Assembly (NCBI GenBank): GCA_903892365.1
Contig: CAITIF010000147.1
Location: 1 to 8,275, forward strand
DNA: 8,275 nucleotides
Source: an uncultured Pirellula sp.
Lineage (GTDB): Bacteria; Planctomycetota; Planctomycetia; Pirellulales; Pirellulaceae
Direction of reading: 5' to 3'
Shown here: piece after piece, positions 1 to 6,682 of the stretch
How the letters are laid out: every line of letters starts with the position of its first letter
How positions within the stretch are numbered: position 1 is the stretch's first letter
The notes under the pieces: model-generated
Told to the model about the DNA's origin: nothing
Seen by the model: only the letters and a program-made list of their open reading frames with translations
The model's database searches: none
Made by a program: the position numbers and the translations under genes

Positions 1-1026
1 GTTGAGGGCAATGTAGGCTCGCATATCAATGTTCTTGTTGATGAACTGAACGCTACCATCACCCATCGTTGCGTTCATCCCGCCCGAATGGAAGCTGGAA
101 GTGCCGGGCCATTCTGTATTGATTCCCCAAGCAGTAATGTAAGTCGGCGAGTATGGGTACGGGCTGTTGCGAAACCACGCGCCATTGTTCATCGGGCTGC
201 CATCGCACTGAACCGTTCGGATGCCGCCACCTTCATTACCACCCCAACCTGTAATTCCAGGGCCGACAAACGCAGCGCGGAATACAGACTCGGATTTGGT
301 TCTTCGTGCGCCCGTTCCGGACGTTCCGAATGGACCTCCGCCGAACCCACTACTATCGGTCTCACCCACCACAATCGTGTTCGAAGTTCCGTCGGTAACG
401 TCTTTCATACCGTGAGCACGAGTGACCGCAAACAGACCTGTAAAGTCTCCTCGTTGGTACAACATCGTCGTCCAAACCCCACCCCATGCAGGGTTGAGGT
501 CAGCCGTTTGCCACCAGTGAAAACCTTCCGACCCGCCGTAACCAGCAATCGAAAGATTCGCATTGAAACCAGCACGAGTCAAATTGGAGGAATCATAAAC
601 AGCGTCATAAGCTGCGTCGGAAGGGCAACGTAGGAATGGTACGCGAAGGCCAACTAGCGGCTGACCACCAACGTTTTGGCCCCATGCTCGTTGGGTGAAA
701 TTAATCCCTTCGTAAATCGACCCTTGCTCCAACTGAGGAAGAATCGAGGTGATCCAGGTGTGGTGGTAAGGTTGCGTGTACGGTGTCGCTTTCCCCGGCC
801 CCCAATTCACACCCATCGGAAACTTGTTGTACGCACTGTGATAGTTTTGCAACGCGAGCCCGATTTGCTTGCTATTGTTCGAGCACTGCATGCGGCGAGC
901 GGCCTCGCGAGCGGCTTGCACAGCAGGCAAAAGAAGCCCGACTAAGATTCCAATGATGGCAATAACTACGAGCAATTCGACGAGCGTGAAGCCCTTTCGC
1001 AATGCCCTACGATTCAAAACGACCAT
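1..1026 (-). CDS. DUF1559 family prepilin-like protein (3' end outside window)
   Basis: The reading frame is open for 342 codons from an ATG at 1026 to the window edge, so the last residues are missing. The N-terminus is a type IV prepilin signal: a short basic leader ending in RKG (residues 10-12), then FTLVELLVVIAIIGI with the conserved Glu five residues after the cleavage point, continuing as a hydrophobic helix to about residue 32. The following stretch, LLPAVQAAREAARRMQCSNN, and the later NYHSAYNKFPMG are hallmarks of the planctomycete DUF1559 (SBP_bac_10) family. Near the C-terminus His313 is followed nine residues later by Asp323-Gly324, the family's H-X9-DG motif. The start is supported by GGGAGG at 1036-1041, nine bases upstream. 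The protein is probably processed by a prepilin peptidase and exported or held in the envelope. The family's biochemical role is unknown; many near-identical paralogues per genome are typical. Confidence 0.93.
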   Translation of the reverse strand, partial: MVVLNRRALRKGFTLVELLVVIAIIGILVGLLLPAVQAAREAARRMQCSNNSKQIGLALQNYHSAYNKFPMGVNWGPGKATPYTQPYHHTWITSILPQLEQGSIYEGINFTQRAWGQNVGGQPLVGLRVPFLRCPSDAAYDAVYDSSNLTRAGFNANLSIAGYGGSEGFHWWQTADLNPAWGGVWTTMLYQRGDFTGLFAVTRAHGMKDVTDGTSNTIVVGETDSSGFGGGPFGTSGTGARRTKSESVFRAAFVGPGITGWGGNEGGGIRTVQCDGSPMNNGAWFRNSPYPYSPTYITAWGINTEWPGTSSFHSGGMNATMGDGSVQFINKNIDMRAYIALN

Positions 1027-1035
1027 AATTTCCTG

Positions 1036-1041
1036 CCTCCC
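1036..1041 (-). promoter_or_regulatory. Ribosome binding site of the DUF1559 gene
   Basis: GGGAGG on the minus strand lies nine bases before the ATG at 1026. It is the strongest Shine-Dalgarno match in the window and fixes the start of this gene, immediately before a canonical prepilin leader. Confidence 0.75.
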
Positions 1042-1085
1042 AAATGTGAAACGGAGAGATAAAGAGAGATAATTCCTCGTTAGGC

Positions 1086-1114
1086 ATTGTTAATGGCATC
1101 CCCTGCCACGTCAA
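1086..1114 (-). promoter_or_regulatory. Candidate sigma70-like promoter of the DUF1559 gene
   Basis: On the minus strand TTGACG (1114-1109, five of six matches to the -35 consensus) is followed after exactly 17 bases by AACAAT (1091-1086, four of six matches to the -10 consensus). Transcription would start near 1079, giving a leader of about 50 bases before the ATG at 1026 with its Shine-Dalgarno GGGAGG. Planctomycete promoters are poorly characterised, so this is a pattern match only. Confidence 0.4.
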
Positions 1115-1197
1115 GACGGCATTGAGCTTGGCCAGAATTTTCTCAACAAAGCCTCCCCCCAGGCGGTTACATCGTCAGAAGTGGCCGCCCGCTGTGC

Positions 1198-1260
1198 AAA
1201 AAAATCAACCCCATCGGTGATTGAAGCGTCCGTGGTCCACGTTCACAGTGAACCCCGATG
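1198..1260 (-). terminator. Possible structured terminator downstream of the CapA-family gene
   Basis: Reading the minus strand after the CapA stop, CATCGG (1260-1255) pairs with CCGATG (1217-1212). Between them lie two adjacent small palindromes, GTTCAC-T-GTGAAC (1253-1241) and CGTGG-A-CCACG (1241-1231), which share one base. After the closing arm comes GGGTTGA and then seven T residues (1204-1198). A branched hairpin followed by a T tract would suit transcription termination of the operon. The seven bases between stem and T tract, and the open junction, make it a non-classical intrinsic terminator, so a structured RNA or a protein-binding site is also possible. The rest of the 265-base gap 1027-1291 holds only the DUF1559 promoter region. 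Confidence 0.35.
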
Positions 1261-1291
1261 CCTAAAACAGAGAAAATCCAAACCCGCTCGC

Positions 1292-2263
1292 TTATTCCGT
1301 GGCGGAAATCCGAGGGCAACCCGAGGGATCCAACGTCACACTTCGAATTTCCAGTCCTGTCTTTCCTGATTCGTCAACCACCACAATCGCAACCCAACCG
1401 GTCCATTCGGGTGGGTCAACGGGAAAATAGTCGAATGCGAAATTGCCCAGACTGTAAACGATCGGCGCACCGCGATAGGTTTCAATCGTCTGAGTGATAT
1501 GGGGGTGAGCACCGATGACTGCCGTTGCCCCCGCGTCGATCCACTTGCGAGCCATTTCACGCTGGTCTGGACGTGGTTCTGGCATCAATTCCTCCCCCCA
1601 GTGAAGAAAGGGGATCACGATGTCGCATTCCATTTCTGCCTTGGCACGTTTGATTTCTCGCGTCACGACTTTTTCGATCAAAGGTGAATTCCCCGCAGTC
1701 TCTTTGGTCGCAGCGTATTCTTCCGCATAGAATTCGTTGAATGCAAGAATCGCAATCTTGAGTCCATTGCATTCGAACAGGAATGGCTTATTCGCTTGTT
1801 TGAGATTTCGGCCGGCACCAAAATAAGGCAGCTCTTCTTTCTCTAAGACATCGAGCATAGCCTCCATTCCTTCTGGACCAAAGTCCATCGAGTGATTGTT
1901 TGCCAGTCCGACGGCATGAAAATACTTTTTCAAGAACCGTGGCGAATCCGAAGCACCACGAAAAACATAAGGTTTCAGCCGTTGTTCACCTCCCCTTCCA
2001 ATCACACACTCGAGATTGGCAATCGCCAAATCCACGTCTTGAAAGAGTTCTGACGTATGTTCAAAAGGGTCTTTTCCCGATGCGACCACATTGCCAGGGC
2101 CTCCATCGAGCATCACATCACCCACAAAAAGTATTCTCGTGGTTGCTGCCTTCTTGGTCTCGCCATCTTCACCCTCATCGAACATTGCTCGTAAGTTGGG
2201 AGCAACGCCAACAAGGAGTACAGAAACGAAAAGCACGATGCGTGCTCGAAAAGGACTTCGCAT
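1292..2263 (-). CDS. Secreted CapA-family protein (metallophosphatase-like, poly-gamma-glutamate type)
   Basis: This 323-residue protein carries the complete PGA_cap/CapA motif series, related to the calcineurin-like metallophosphatase fold: VGDVMLDGG (GDV at 48-50), ANLECVIG (NLE at 83-85), LANNHSMDFG (NNH at 122-124), PFLHWGEE (HWG at 221-223), GAHPHITQ (HPH at 253-255) and YSLGNFAFD (SLGNF at 271-275). The N-terminus, RSPFRARIVLFVSVLLVGV and a following ANLRA-like region, is a signal peptide or membrane anchor, so the domain should act outside the cytoplasm. In Bacillus CapA takes part in poly-gamma-glutamate capsule synthesis, but many family members occur without CapB or CapC, as here, and their substrates are unknown. 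I chose the ATG at 2263 because GAGG (2273-2270) lies seven bases upstream; a TTG four codons further upstream would overlap that site. It is the last gene of the compact block, 30 bases after the RimB-like gene. Confidence 0.9.
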   Translation of the reverse strand: MRSPFRARIVLFVSVLLVGVAPNLRAMFDEGEDGETKKAATTRILFVGDVMLDGGPGNVVASGKDPFEHTSELFQDVDLAIANLECVIGRGGEQRLKPYVFRGASDSPRFLKKYFHAVGLANNHSMDFGPEGMEAMLDVLEKEELPYFGAGRNLKQANKPFLFECNGLKIAILAFNEFYAEEYAATKETAGNSPLIEKVVTREIKRAKAEMECDIVIPFLHWGEELMPEPRPDQREMARKWIDAGATAVIGAHPHITQTIETYRGAPIVYSLGNFAFDYFPVDPPEWTGWVAIVVVDESGKTGLEIRSVTLDPSGCPRISATE

Positions 2264-2269
2264 GATGAA

Positions 2270-2273
2270 CCTC
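2270..2273 (-). promoter_or_regulatory. Ribosome binding site that fixes the CapA-family start
   Basis: GAGG on the minus strand is seven bases before the ATG at 2263. It decides between this ATG and an in-frame TTG at 2275, whose codon overlaps the site; the ATG also gives a clean signal peptide starting MRSPFRAR. Confidence 0.6.
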
Positions 2274-2293
2274 AAAGGTAGGTCTATAGAACG

Positions 2294-2779
2294 TTAACGA
2301 GAAACAACATCGGAACGGCTGCAATCCACCAAGCAGCGTCCGGCCAGAGCAAGTCGGCCGATCAGCATTCGGCATTCAAGCGTTTCGCGATTGCTTAAGG
2401 TGACTTCGATGGGCCATTGAAAGCCTGCGATGTACAAGATCGTTTCAATCACAGGTCTCAAAGCAACGTGCCCGTTGGACGACCGAATGCTTCGGTACTC
2501 AATGAGTTTGGCTCGGCATGGGTAGGAGCATTCTGCCCCCGATTGATCACCTAGCACGGAAAAGCGAACCCAAGTCTGCTTGCCCCGTGAATACTCCACG
2601 ATATCCGAGGCATGAAGCGATGAGATGGTGGCCCCGGAGTCCAATTTTGCATGCAACCGGTCCACACCAAGCTCGGGCAAAGCAACCCATTCCCGCCAAC
2701 CAACCAATAGTAAATCGTCCCAATCTTGTATCGGTTTCAAGCTTTTGTAGCGGTCGAAACGGATTGGGTTCACGGGCAT
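2294..2779 (-). CDS. RimB-like retropepsin-type protease (PF05618 family)
   Basis: The 161-residue protein matches the family long labelled 'ATP-dependent zinc protease' (PF05618), now regarded as retropepsin-like aspartic proteases and including RimB. Visible landmarks are VGWREWVALPELG (26-38), the catalytic-type LDSGATISSLHA (46-57, with Asp47-Ser48-Gly49 as the D-S/T-G triad), RPVIETILYIAG (108-119), VTLSNRETLECRMLIGRLAL (126-145) and a final LVDCSRSD (150-157). These features run the whole length, so the protein is complete. In Pseudomonas RimB acts with the glutamate ligase RimK on ribosomal protein S6; no RimK-like ATP-grasp gene is present here, so the substrate is unknown. There is no signal peptide, indicating a cytoplasmic protein. 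The ATG at 2779 lies 18 bases after the DUF971 stop; the Shine-Dalgarno is weak (GAAG close to the start), which fits translation within an operon. Confidence 0.85.
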   Translation of the reverse strand: MPVNPIRFDRYKSLKPIQDWDDLLLVGWREWVALPELGVDRLHAKLDSGATISSLHASDIVEYSRGKQTWVRFSVLGDQSGAECSYPCRAKLIEYRSIRSSNGHVALRPVIETILYIAGFQWPIEVTLSNRETLECRMLIGRLALAGRCLVDCSRSDVVSR

Positions 2780-2797
2780 TCTTCAACAACGATCTTG

Positions 2798-3121
2798 TTA
2801 ATCAACGGGTTTGCCAATTTCACGCAGCAAATCCATTGTAAACAGTCCTGAACTATGACCGTCAGAAAAATTGATGTTGTAAGCATAATTTCCGACGGGC
2901 CGCATTTGCGAGACGGCTAATGGAACCGTCTCCGCAGCGCTCAGAACTTGCAACAGCCCTTTGGGTTTTGTTGCTTCGGCTCGCTTTTTTTCGCGGCAAG
3001 TCGCACAAGGACACGCTTTTCGCAGAAGCCCAAACGGGTAATCCATTTTGACCCCATCGCTCCATTGGATTTCAAGGGAGCCATGGTCGGTCAGTTTTAA
3101 AGCGGTTGGTTGGGTCTTCAT
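2798..3121 (-). CDS. DUF971 protein (gamma-butyrobetaine hydroxylase-like N-terminal domain)
   Basis: This 107-residue protein is a single DUF971/GBBH-like_N domain (PF06155). It shows the signature IQWSDGVKMDYPFGLLR (18-34) followed by ACPCATCR with Cys37, Cys39 and Cys42, and later NFSDGHSSG with His89. In human gamma-butyrobetaine hydroxylase the equivalent three cysteines and one histidine bind a structural zinc, so a zinc site is expected. The catalytic dioxygenase domain is absent, as in other bacterial stand-alone members, whose function is not established. I set the start at the ATG at 3121 rather than an upstream in-frame ATG at 3271. The shorter form begins exactly where the domain begins, and the extension would be coding overlap with thuA in another frame. 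The ATG is only four bases after the thuA stop, implying translational coupling. Confidence 0.85.
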   Translation of the reverse strand: MKTQPTALKLTDHGSLEIQWSDGVKMDYPFGLLRKACPCATCREKKRAEATKPKGLLQVLSAAETVPLAVSQMRPVGNYAYNINFSDGHSSGLFTMDLLREIGKPVD

Positions 3122-3125
3122 CAAT

Positions 3126-4091
3126 TTAGTCAAATTTCCGTTGCGACGATTTATCGGCGGTTGGGAAGTCCTTCGGAATCGAGGAATCGACAACTTTTCC
3201 GGTAGCCGCCCAATCGGTACCGCGAACCAATAGAGTAATGAATCCGACGCATTCCATGGAGTAGTCTGCATGCCCCATCGGTGTATGAAACACGCGCCCC
3301 TTGCCGTAATCCACCGTCATCACCATCGGCTCGTGCCGATCAGTTCCCCCTTGGCTCTTGCTTGCAAAGGCCGTTGCCAAAATCTTCATGTTTTGTGCGG
3401 GGCCTCGTAAACGATCGTAGAGTTCGTCCTTGCTGTGCAACCACGATTTCGGCAGCCCCTTGGTGATTGGATGTTCCGAGTCACGCACCACCACGGTGAA
3501 TTCATGCTGCGAACCATGGCTGCCGCCATTTCCTGCCGAACGGTCCACGACCAATTTTTCCTCCGCGTCCAAATAGACATACGGCCCATTTTTCTCCGTA
3601 CGCCCCCCCCAGCCTCCCAAGCCAATCATTTGATTGTATTGCTCCCAGTCTCCGAACGAATTGTCGGCGGCGTGAACAATCACGAGCCCGCCGCCGTCGG
3701 CAACAAACTTCTCAAAGGCAGTATTGGTTTCTGCAGGCCAAGGGGCTGCACCGAAACCAAAATTAGAAATCACAACGTCGTATTTCGAAAAGTCTGGCTT
3801 GAAATCAGGGTCAGGCATTGCCGCCCCATTGGCCTCGCGCTTTACACCATCTTCCAGTGGATAGCGAGCCAATAAATCATCCCCTTGCCAAGTGAATTTG
3901 GTTCGGCTGATGTCGACCTGATAACGTTTGGTATCCTCAAGATACTTCTTCATCATCATGGTCGTTTTGGGCCACGCACCGTGGTTGTTCTGCCCATCAA
4001 TGATCAACGCGCGAAGGGGGGAATCGGCGCGAACCCAACCTGGAAACGCAACTAGTGCCATCAGGCTCAATGCAAGAAATCGTAACATCAT
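3126..4091 (-). CDS. Secreted ThuA-domain protein
   Basis: The 321-residue protein has an N-terminal signal peptide (MMLRFLALSLMALVAFPGWV, ending near Ala22) and then one ThuA-like domain (PF06283), related to class I glutamine amidotransferases. Landmarks are RALIIDGQNNHGAW (27-40), YDVVISNFGFG (104-114), GGGLVIVHAADNSF (133-146), HPITKGLP (207-214), HSKDELYD (219-226), GRVFHTPMGH (265-274) and TDWAATGKV (292-300). The family was named for trehalose utilisation in Rhizobium, but secreted planctomycete copies are abundant and usually have no proven substrate; a role in carbohydrate breakdown outside the cytoplasm is an inference. The start at 4091 (the first of two ATG codons) is chosen because it opens directly on the signal peptide; AAGGG lies about eight bases upstream. 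An in-frame ATG at 4292 would reach into asnB and is rejected. It is likely the first gene of the four-gene block. Confidence 0.9.
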   Translation of the reverse strand: MMLRFLALSLMALVAFPGWVRADSPLRALIIDGQNNHGAWPKTTMMMKKYLEDTKRYQVDISRTKFTWQGDDLLARYPLEDGVKREANGAAMPDPDFKPDFSKYDVVISNFGFGAAPWPAETNTAFEKFVADGGGLVIVHAADNSFGDWEQYNQMIGLGGWGGRTEKNGPYVYLDAEEKLVVDRSAGNGGSHGSQHEFTVVVRDSEHPITKGLPKSWLHSKDELYDRLRGPAQNMKILATAFASKSQGGTDRHEPMVMTVDYGKGRVFHTPMGHADYSMECVGFITLLVRGTDWAATGKVVDSSIPKDFPTADKSSQRKFD

Positions 4092-4249
4092 GGTGCAACC
4101 CTTGGAGGGATGAAGGTGGGAAGGAATAAGCTGGCTTAGACAAAGTCTGGAGCCTAGTATCTTAATCGTCGCCAGGATTTTTCGCGAGCCGCAATCGGTT
4201 CTTCCTGACTGCTCTGCCATCCCCAGCTGACAGGCCCCATTCAGCCCCT
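4092..4249 (-). other. Gap between asnB and the ThuA-domain gene
   Basis: This 158-base gap separates asnB from the tightly packed four-gene block. I see no convincing promoter, no hairpin with a T tract and no small gene in it. It may hold the promoter of the block, or the block may be read through from asnB; the sequence alone does not decide. Confidence 0.3.
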
Positions 4250-6166
4250 TTAAACCTTCCGCATCCACAATTCCAGCATCAAAAGGTTCCACAGGCGATA
4301 CGCCTGATTTCCTTTTCCTGACATATGCTCCTCGACCAAAGCACGAATGGCTTCAGGACGGAAAATGGCATGGCAACGTGCATCGGCCCCCAAAAGAGCA
4401 TCCATGGTTCGATCTCGCAATGAAGTTCGGAACCACTTGGCAATCGGAACCCCAAAGCCCATCTTGGGTCGATGCCAAATCTCGTTTGGCAAAAGATCTT
4501 GATAGGTGTCCATAAGCAGTTTCTTGCCACGTGTCCCTTTCAGCTTCAAGTGCGAAGGAAGGGACGCGGCCCATTCGACCAAACGATAATCGAGCATGGG
4601 CTGCCGGGCTTCTAGCGAGTGGGCCATCGAAGCGATATCGACTTTGGTCATCAAGTCGCATGGCATATAGGTTTGCAAGTCAGCCACCGATGCACAGCTC
4701 AAGAGATCACGCTTCCCAGCTTTATTCCAGGCGCTTCGTAAGAAGTCGACGGGATTGCGGTCCGGCAGCTGCTGGATAAATGACTCTTGATAAAGATCAA
4801 GCCGGCTCGCTTCACCGAAAATTTGAATCCAGTTCATGTAACGCTCGACAGGAGGCTGGCCCAACGCTTCACAGAACCTGCGCACTCGCCGGAGCAGCGA
4901 ACGTCGCGCGTTCGAATCCGGCAAGCGTTTGATCAACCAAGATTGATTCAGCCATGAAACTGGCAACCAGGACTGTAGCCGACCGCTCCACTCTAAAGCT
5001 CGATAGCGTTCGTAGCCACCGAAAAGCTCATCCCCCCCGTCGCCGCTCAAGGCCACGGTAACATGCTGACGAGTCAATTCGCAAAGATACCAAGTTGGAA
5101 CGGCAGACGAATCGCTGAAGGGCTCGTCGTATTGATCCACCAATCGATCGACAATGTCCATGCCGCTCGCATTGACTTCAAACCGCTCATGCTTCGTACC
5201 CACATGATCGGCCACCATTTTTGCATAACGCGTTTCATCAAAATCGGACTCGGAGAAGCCAATCGAAAACGTTCGAATCGGCGTCTGCAACTGCTGTTGG
5301 GCAATGGCAACAACCAGCGACGAATCGATTCCACCCGAAAGAAACGCCCCCAACGGTACGTCACTTCGCAAGCGAATCCTAACGGAATCTAAAAGCAGCT
5401 CTTTCAGCTTCTGACTTGCAGTTGCTTGGTCGATCGAAATCTCTTTCGACCAGTCGACCTTCCAAAAAGATTCGACCTTCACTTGGCCGTTTTCAAAGAC
5501 CGCAAAATGCCCCGGCGGCAATTTGTGAATGCCTTGGTAGATCGAATGCGGATGAGGTATGTATTGATAGGTCAGGTACAAATCGACGGCGCCCGGATCC
5601 ATTTGCTTTTGAATGCCGGGCACTTGCAGCAAGCTCTTTAGCTCGCTGGCAAACAACAACCTGCCGTTTTGGACAGTGTAGTAAAGAGGCTTCTTGCCTA
5701 GCCGATCGCGGGCCAGCACCAGCCGATTGCGAAGTGAATCCCAAATGGCGATTGCGAACATCCCGTTCAGATGCTCAAAACAATCGAGCCCCAGGTCCTC
5801 ATACAAATGGACAATCGTTTCGGTGTCGGTATGCGTACGAAAGGTATGCCCGGAACCTTCCAGCCGATGCCGAAGATCTTGATAATTGTAGATCTCGCCA
5901 TTGAAGACAATTCGAACGGACCCGTCTTCATTGTCCATGGGCTGGTTGCCCGTCGCCAAGTCGATGATCGCGAGTCGCCGAAAACCTAATGCCACGCCAA
6001 AGCTCGGTTCGGCATTCCGTTTCAAATCGTTCGCACTCGGGGGCTGCAACCAGTGTCCTTCAGCATCCGGGCCGCGATGGACGAGCGCATCGGTCATGCG
6101 TTCCAGCACAGCACGCGACAATCCCTCGGACTCTATGGACCAAACACCACCCGCTATGCCGCACAT
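4250..6166 (-). CDS. asnB: Asparagine synthetase (glutamine-hydrolysing)
   Basis: The 638-residue enzyme makes asparagine from aspartate, glutamine and ATP in the cytoplasm. The N-terminal class II glutaminase domain (about 1-220) starts MCGIAGG, with Cys2 becoming the catalytic nucleophile once Met is removed. It continues with HRGPDAEG (30-37), FRRLAIIDL (62-70), NQPM (74-77), FNGEIYNY (88-95), THTDTET (111-117) and RDRLGKKPLYY (153-163). The C-terminal synthetase domain has the ATP pyrophosphatase loop LSGGIDSS (276-283), DEPFSDSSAVPTWYL (347-361) and LSGDGGDELFGGY (373-385). The length is at the upper end for AsnB and close to exosortase-associated amidotransferases of the same fold; no exosortase or polysaccharide gene is visible here, so ordinary AsnB is preferred. 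The start is fixed by the obligatory Cys2. It lies 80 bases after the ferredoxin gene on the same strand. Confidence 0.95.
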   Translation of the reverse strand: MCGIAGGVWSIESEGLSRAVLERMTDALVHRGPDAEGHWLQPPSANDLKRNAEPSFGVALGFRRLAIIDLATGNQPMDNEDGSVRIVFNGEIYNYQDLRHRLEGSGHTFRTHTDTETIVHLYEDLGLDCFEHLNGMFAIAIWDSLRNRLVLARDRLGKKPLYYTVQNGRLLFASELKSLLQVPGIQKQMDPGAVDLYLTYQYIPHPHSIYQGIHKLPPGHFAVFENGQVKVESFWKVDWSKEISIDQATASQKLKELLLDSVRIRLRSDVPLGAFLSGGIDSSLVVAIAQQQLQTPIRTFSIGFSESDFDETRYAKMVADHVGTKHERFEVNASGMDIVDRLVDQYDEPFSDSSAVPTWYLCELTRQHVTVALSGDGGDELFGGYERYRALEWSGRLQSWLPVSWLNQSWLIKRLPDSNARRSLLRRVRRFCEALGQPPVERYMNWIQIFGEASRLDLYQESFIQQLPDRNPVDFLRSAWNKAGKRDLLSCASVADLQTYMPCDLMTKVDIASMAHSLEARQPMLDYRLVEWAASLPSHLKLKGTRGKKLLMDTYQDLLPNEIWHRPKMGFGVPIAKWFRTSLRDRTMDALLGADARCHAIFRPEAIRALVEEHMSGKGNQAYRLWNLLMLELWMRKV

Positions 6167-6202
6167 AAATCGTCAACCACCTATCCTCGGGAAGCCTATC
6201 GC

Positions 6203-6230
6203 CCCAGCCTGATTCGGCTCCAGTCTGATT
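6203..6230. repeat. Short tandem direct repeat upstream of asnB
   Basis: CCAGCCTGATTC (6203-6214) recurs as CCAGTCTGATTC (6219-6230), eleven of twelve bases identical, with four bases between copies and so a period of 16. The pair sits between the ferredoxin stop and the asnB start, ending about 37 bases before the asnB ATG. It could be a binding site for a regulator of asnB or a chance duplication. Confidence 0.5.
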
Positions 6231-6246
6231 CTACGGACGAAGCCAA

Positions 6247-6609
6247 TTAGCCCTTCGAGGTCCAAACGACGGGTTCTGGTTCCAAGTTCGCGGCCAAAGG
6301 GGACCCGCTGTCCTTGCGTCCGCTTCCTTCGAAACGACTGATCAATCGTACCGACATGTCGGATTCGCAAAGAATTTGACAGCTGAGCCTAGCGCCGGTG
6401 ACTCCTCGCGCTGCAAGGATGTCCTTTTCTGCGGTTGTCATCTTGTCCGGTTCGCCCTCGATGAATTCGACACGGCAAGTGGTGCATCTCGCTTTTCCAC
6501 CACACGCGTGCAATTGGTCCGTTCCCGCTTCTTCGCGTAGCGCGAGCGTCAGACGTTTGCCCTGCGGAACTTCGTACGTTCCCATTCCTTCGACGGTTAG
6601 CTTTGGCAT
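6247..6609 (-). CDS. 2Fe-2S ferredoxin
   Basis: The 120-residue protein is a small cytoplasmic electron carrier of the [2Fe-2S] beta-grasp family. The cluster ligands are visible: HACGGKARCTTCRV gives Cys36, Cys42 and Cys45 (C-X5-C-X2-C), and LSCQ gives Cys77. The C-X5-C-X2-C spacing is that of adrenodoxin-like rather than plant-type (C-X4-C-X2-C) ferredoxins, and the GGKARC sequence resembles ferredoxin domains fused to some bacterial adenylate cyclases. After about residue 95 there is a tail of some 25 residues, rich in Gly, Ser, Glu and Pro, with no clear fold. I chose the ATG at 6609, which begins MPKLTVEG at the first beta strand; a longer form from an ATG at 6684 adds 25 polar residues without family match. 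AGGA lies about 11 bases upstream. No partner reductase is in the window. It is divergent from lnt. Confidence 0.92.
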   Translation of the reverse strand: MPKLTVEGMGTYEVPQGKRLTLALREEAGTDQLHACGGKARCTTCRVEFIEGEPDKMTTAEKDILAARGVTGARLSCQILCESDMSVRLISRFEGSGRKDSGSPLAANLEPEPVVWTSKG

Positions 6610-6682
6610 TGTATGGATATTCCTGGTGTGAGGTTTCGAGTCATTGAATTCATGTGTGTCATTCTTGTCGGATGACCGCCAC

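Noticed and set aside
88..633. Open plus-strand frame of 181 codons
   Set aside because: It lies antisense to the DUF1559 gene, has no recognisable domain, and the opposite strand encodes a continuous family match.
3122..3271. 50-residue N-terminal extension of the DUF971 protein
   Set aside because: It would overlap the end of thuA in another frame, matches no part of the domain, and the ATG at 3121 begins exactly at the family's N-terminus.
3435..3875. Open plus-strand frame of 146 codons
   Set aside because: It is antisense to the ThuA domain and shows no domain or ribosome binding site.
4092..4292. 67-residue N-terminal extension of the ThuA-domain protein
   Set aside because: It would run into the end of asnB and would bury a good signal peptide that starts at 4091.
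5416..5904. Open plus-strand frame of 162 codons
   Set aside because: It is antisense to the glutaminase domain of asnB and has an implausible composition, rich in Arg, Ser and Cys, with no motif.
4250..6166. asnB as an exosortase-associated amidotransferase
   Set aside because: Length and fold would allow it, but no exosortase, PEP-CTERM or polysaccharide gene is visible, so ordinary asparagine synthetase is the simpler call.
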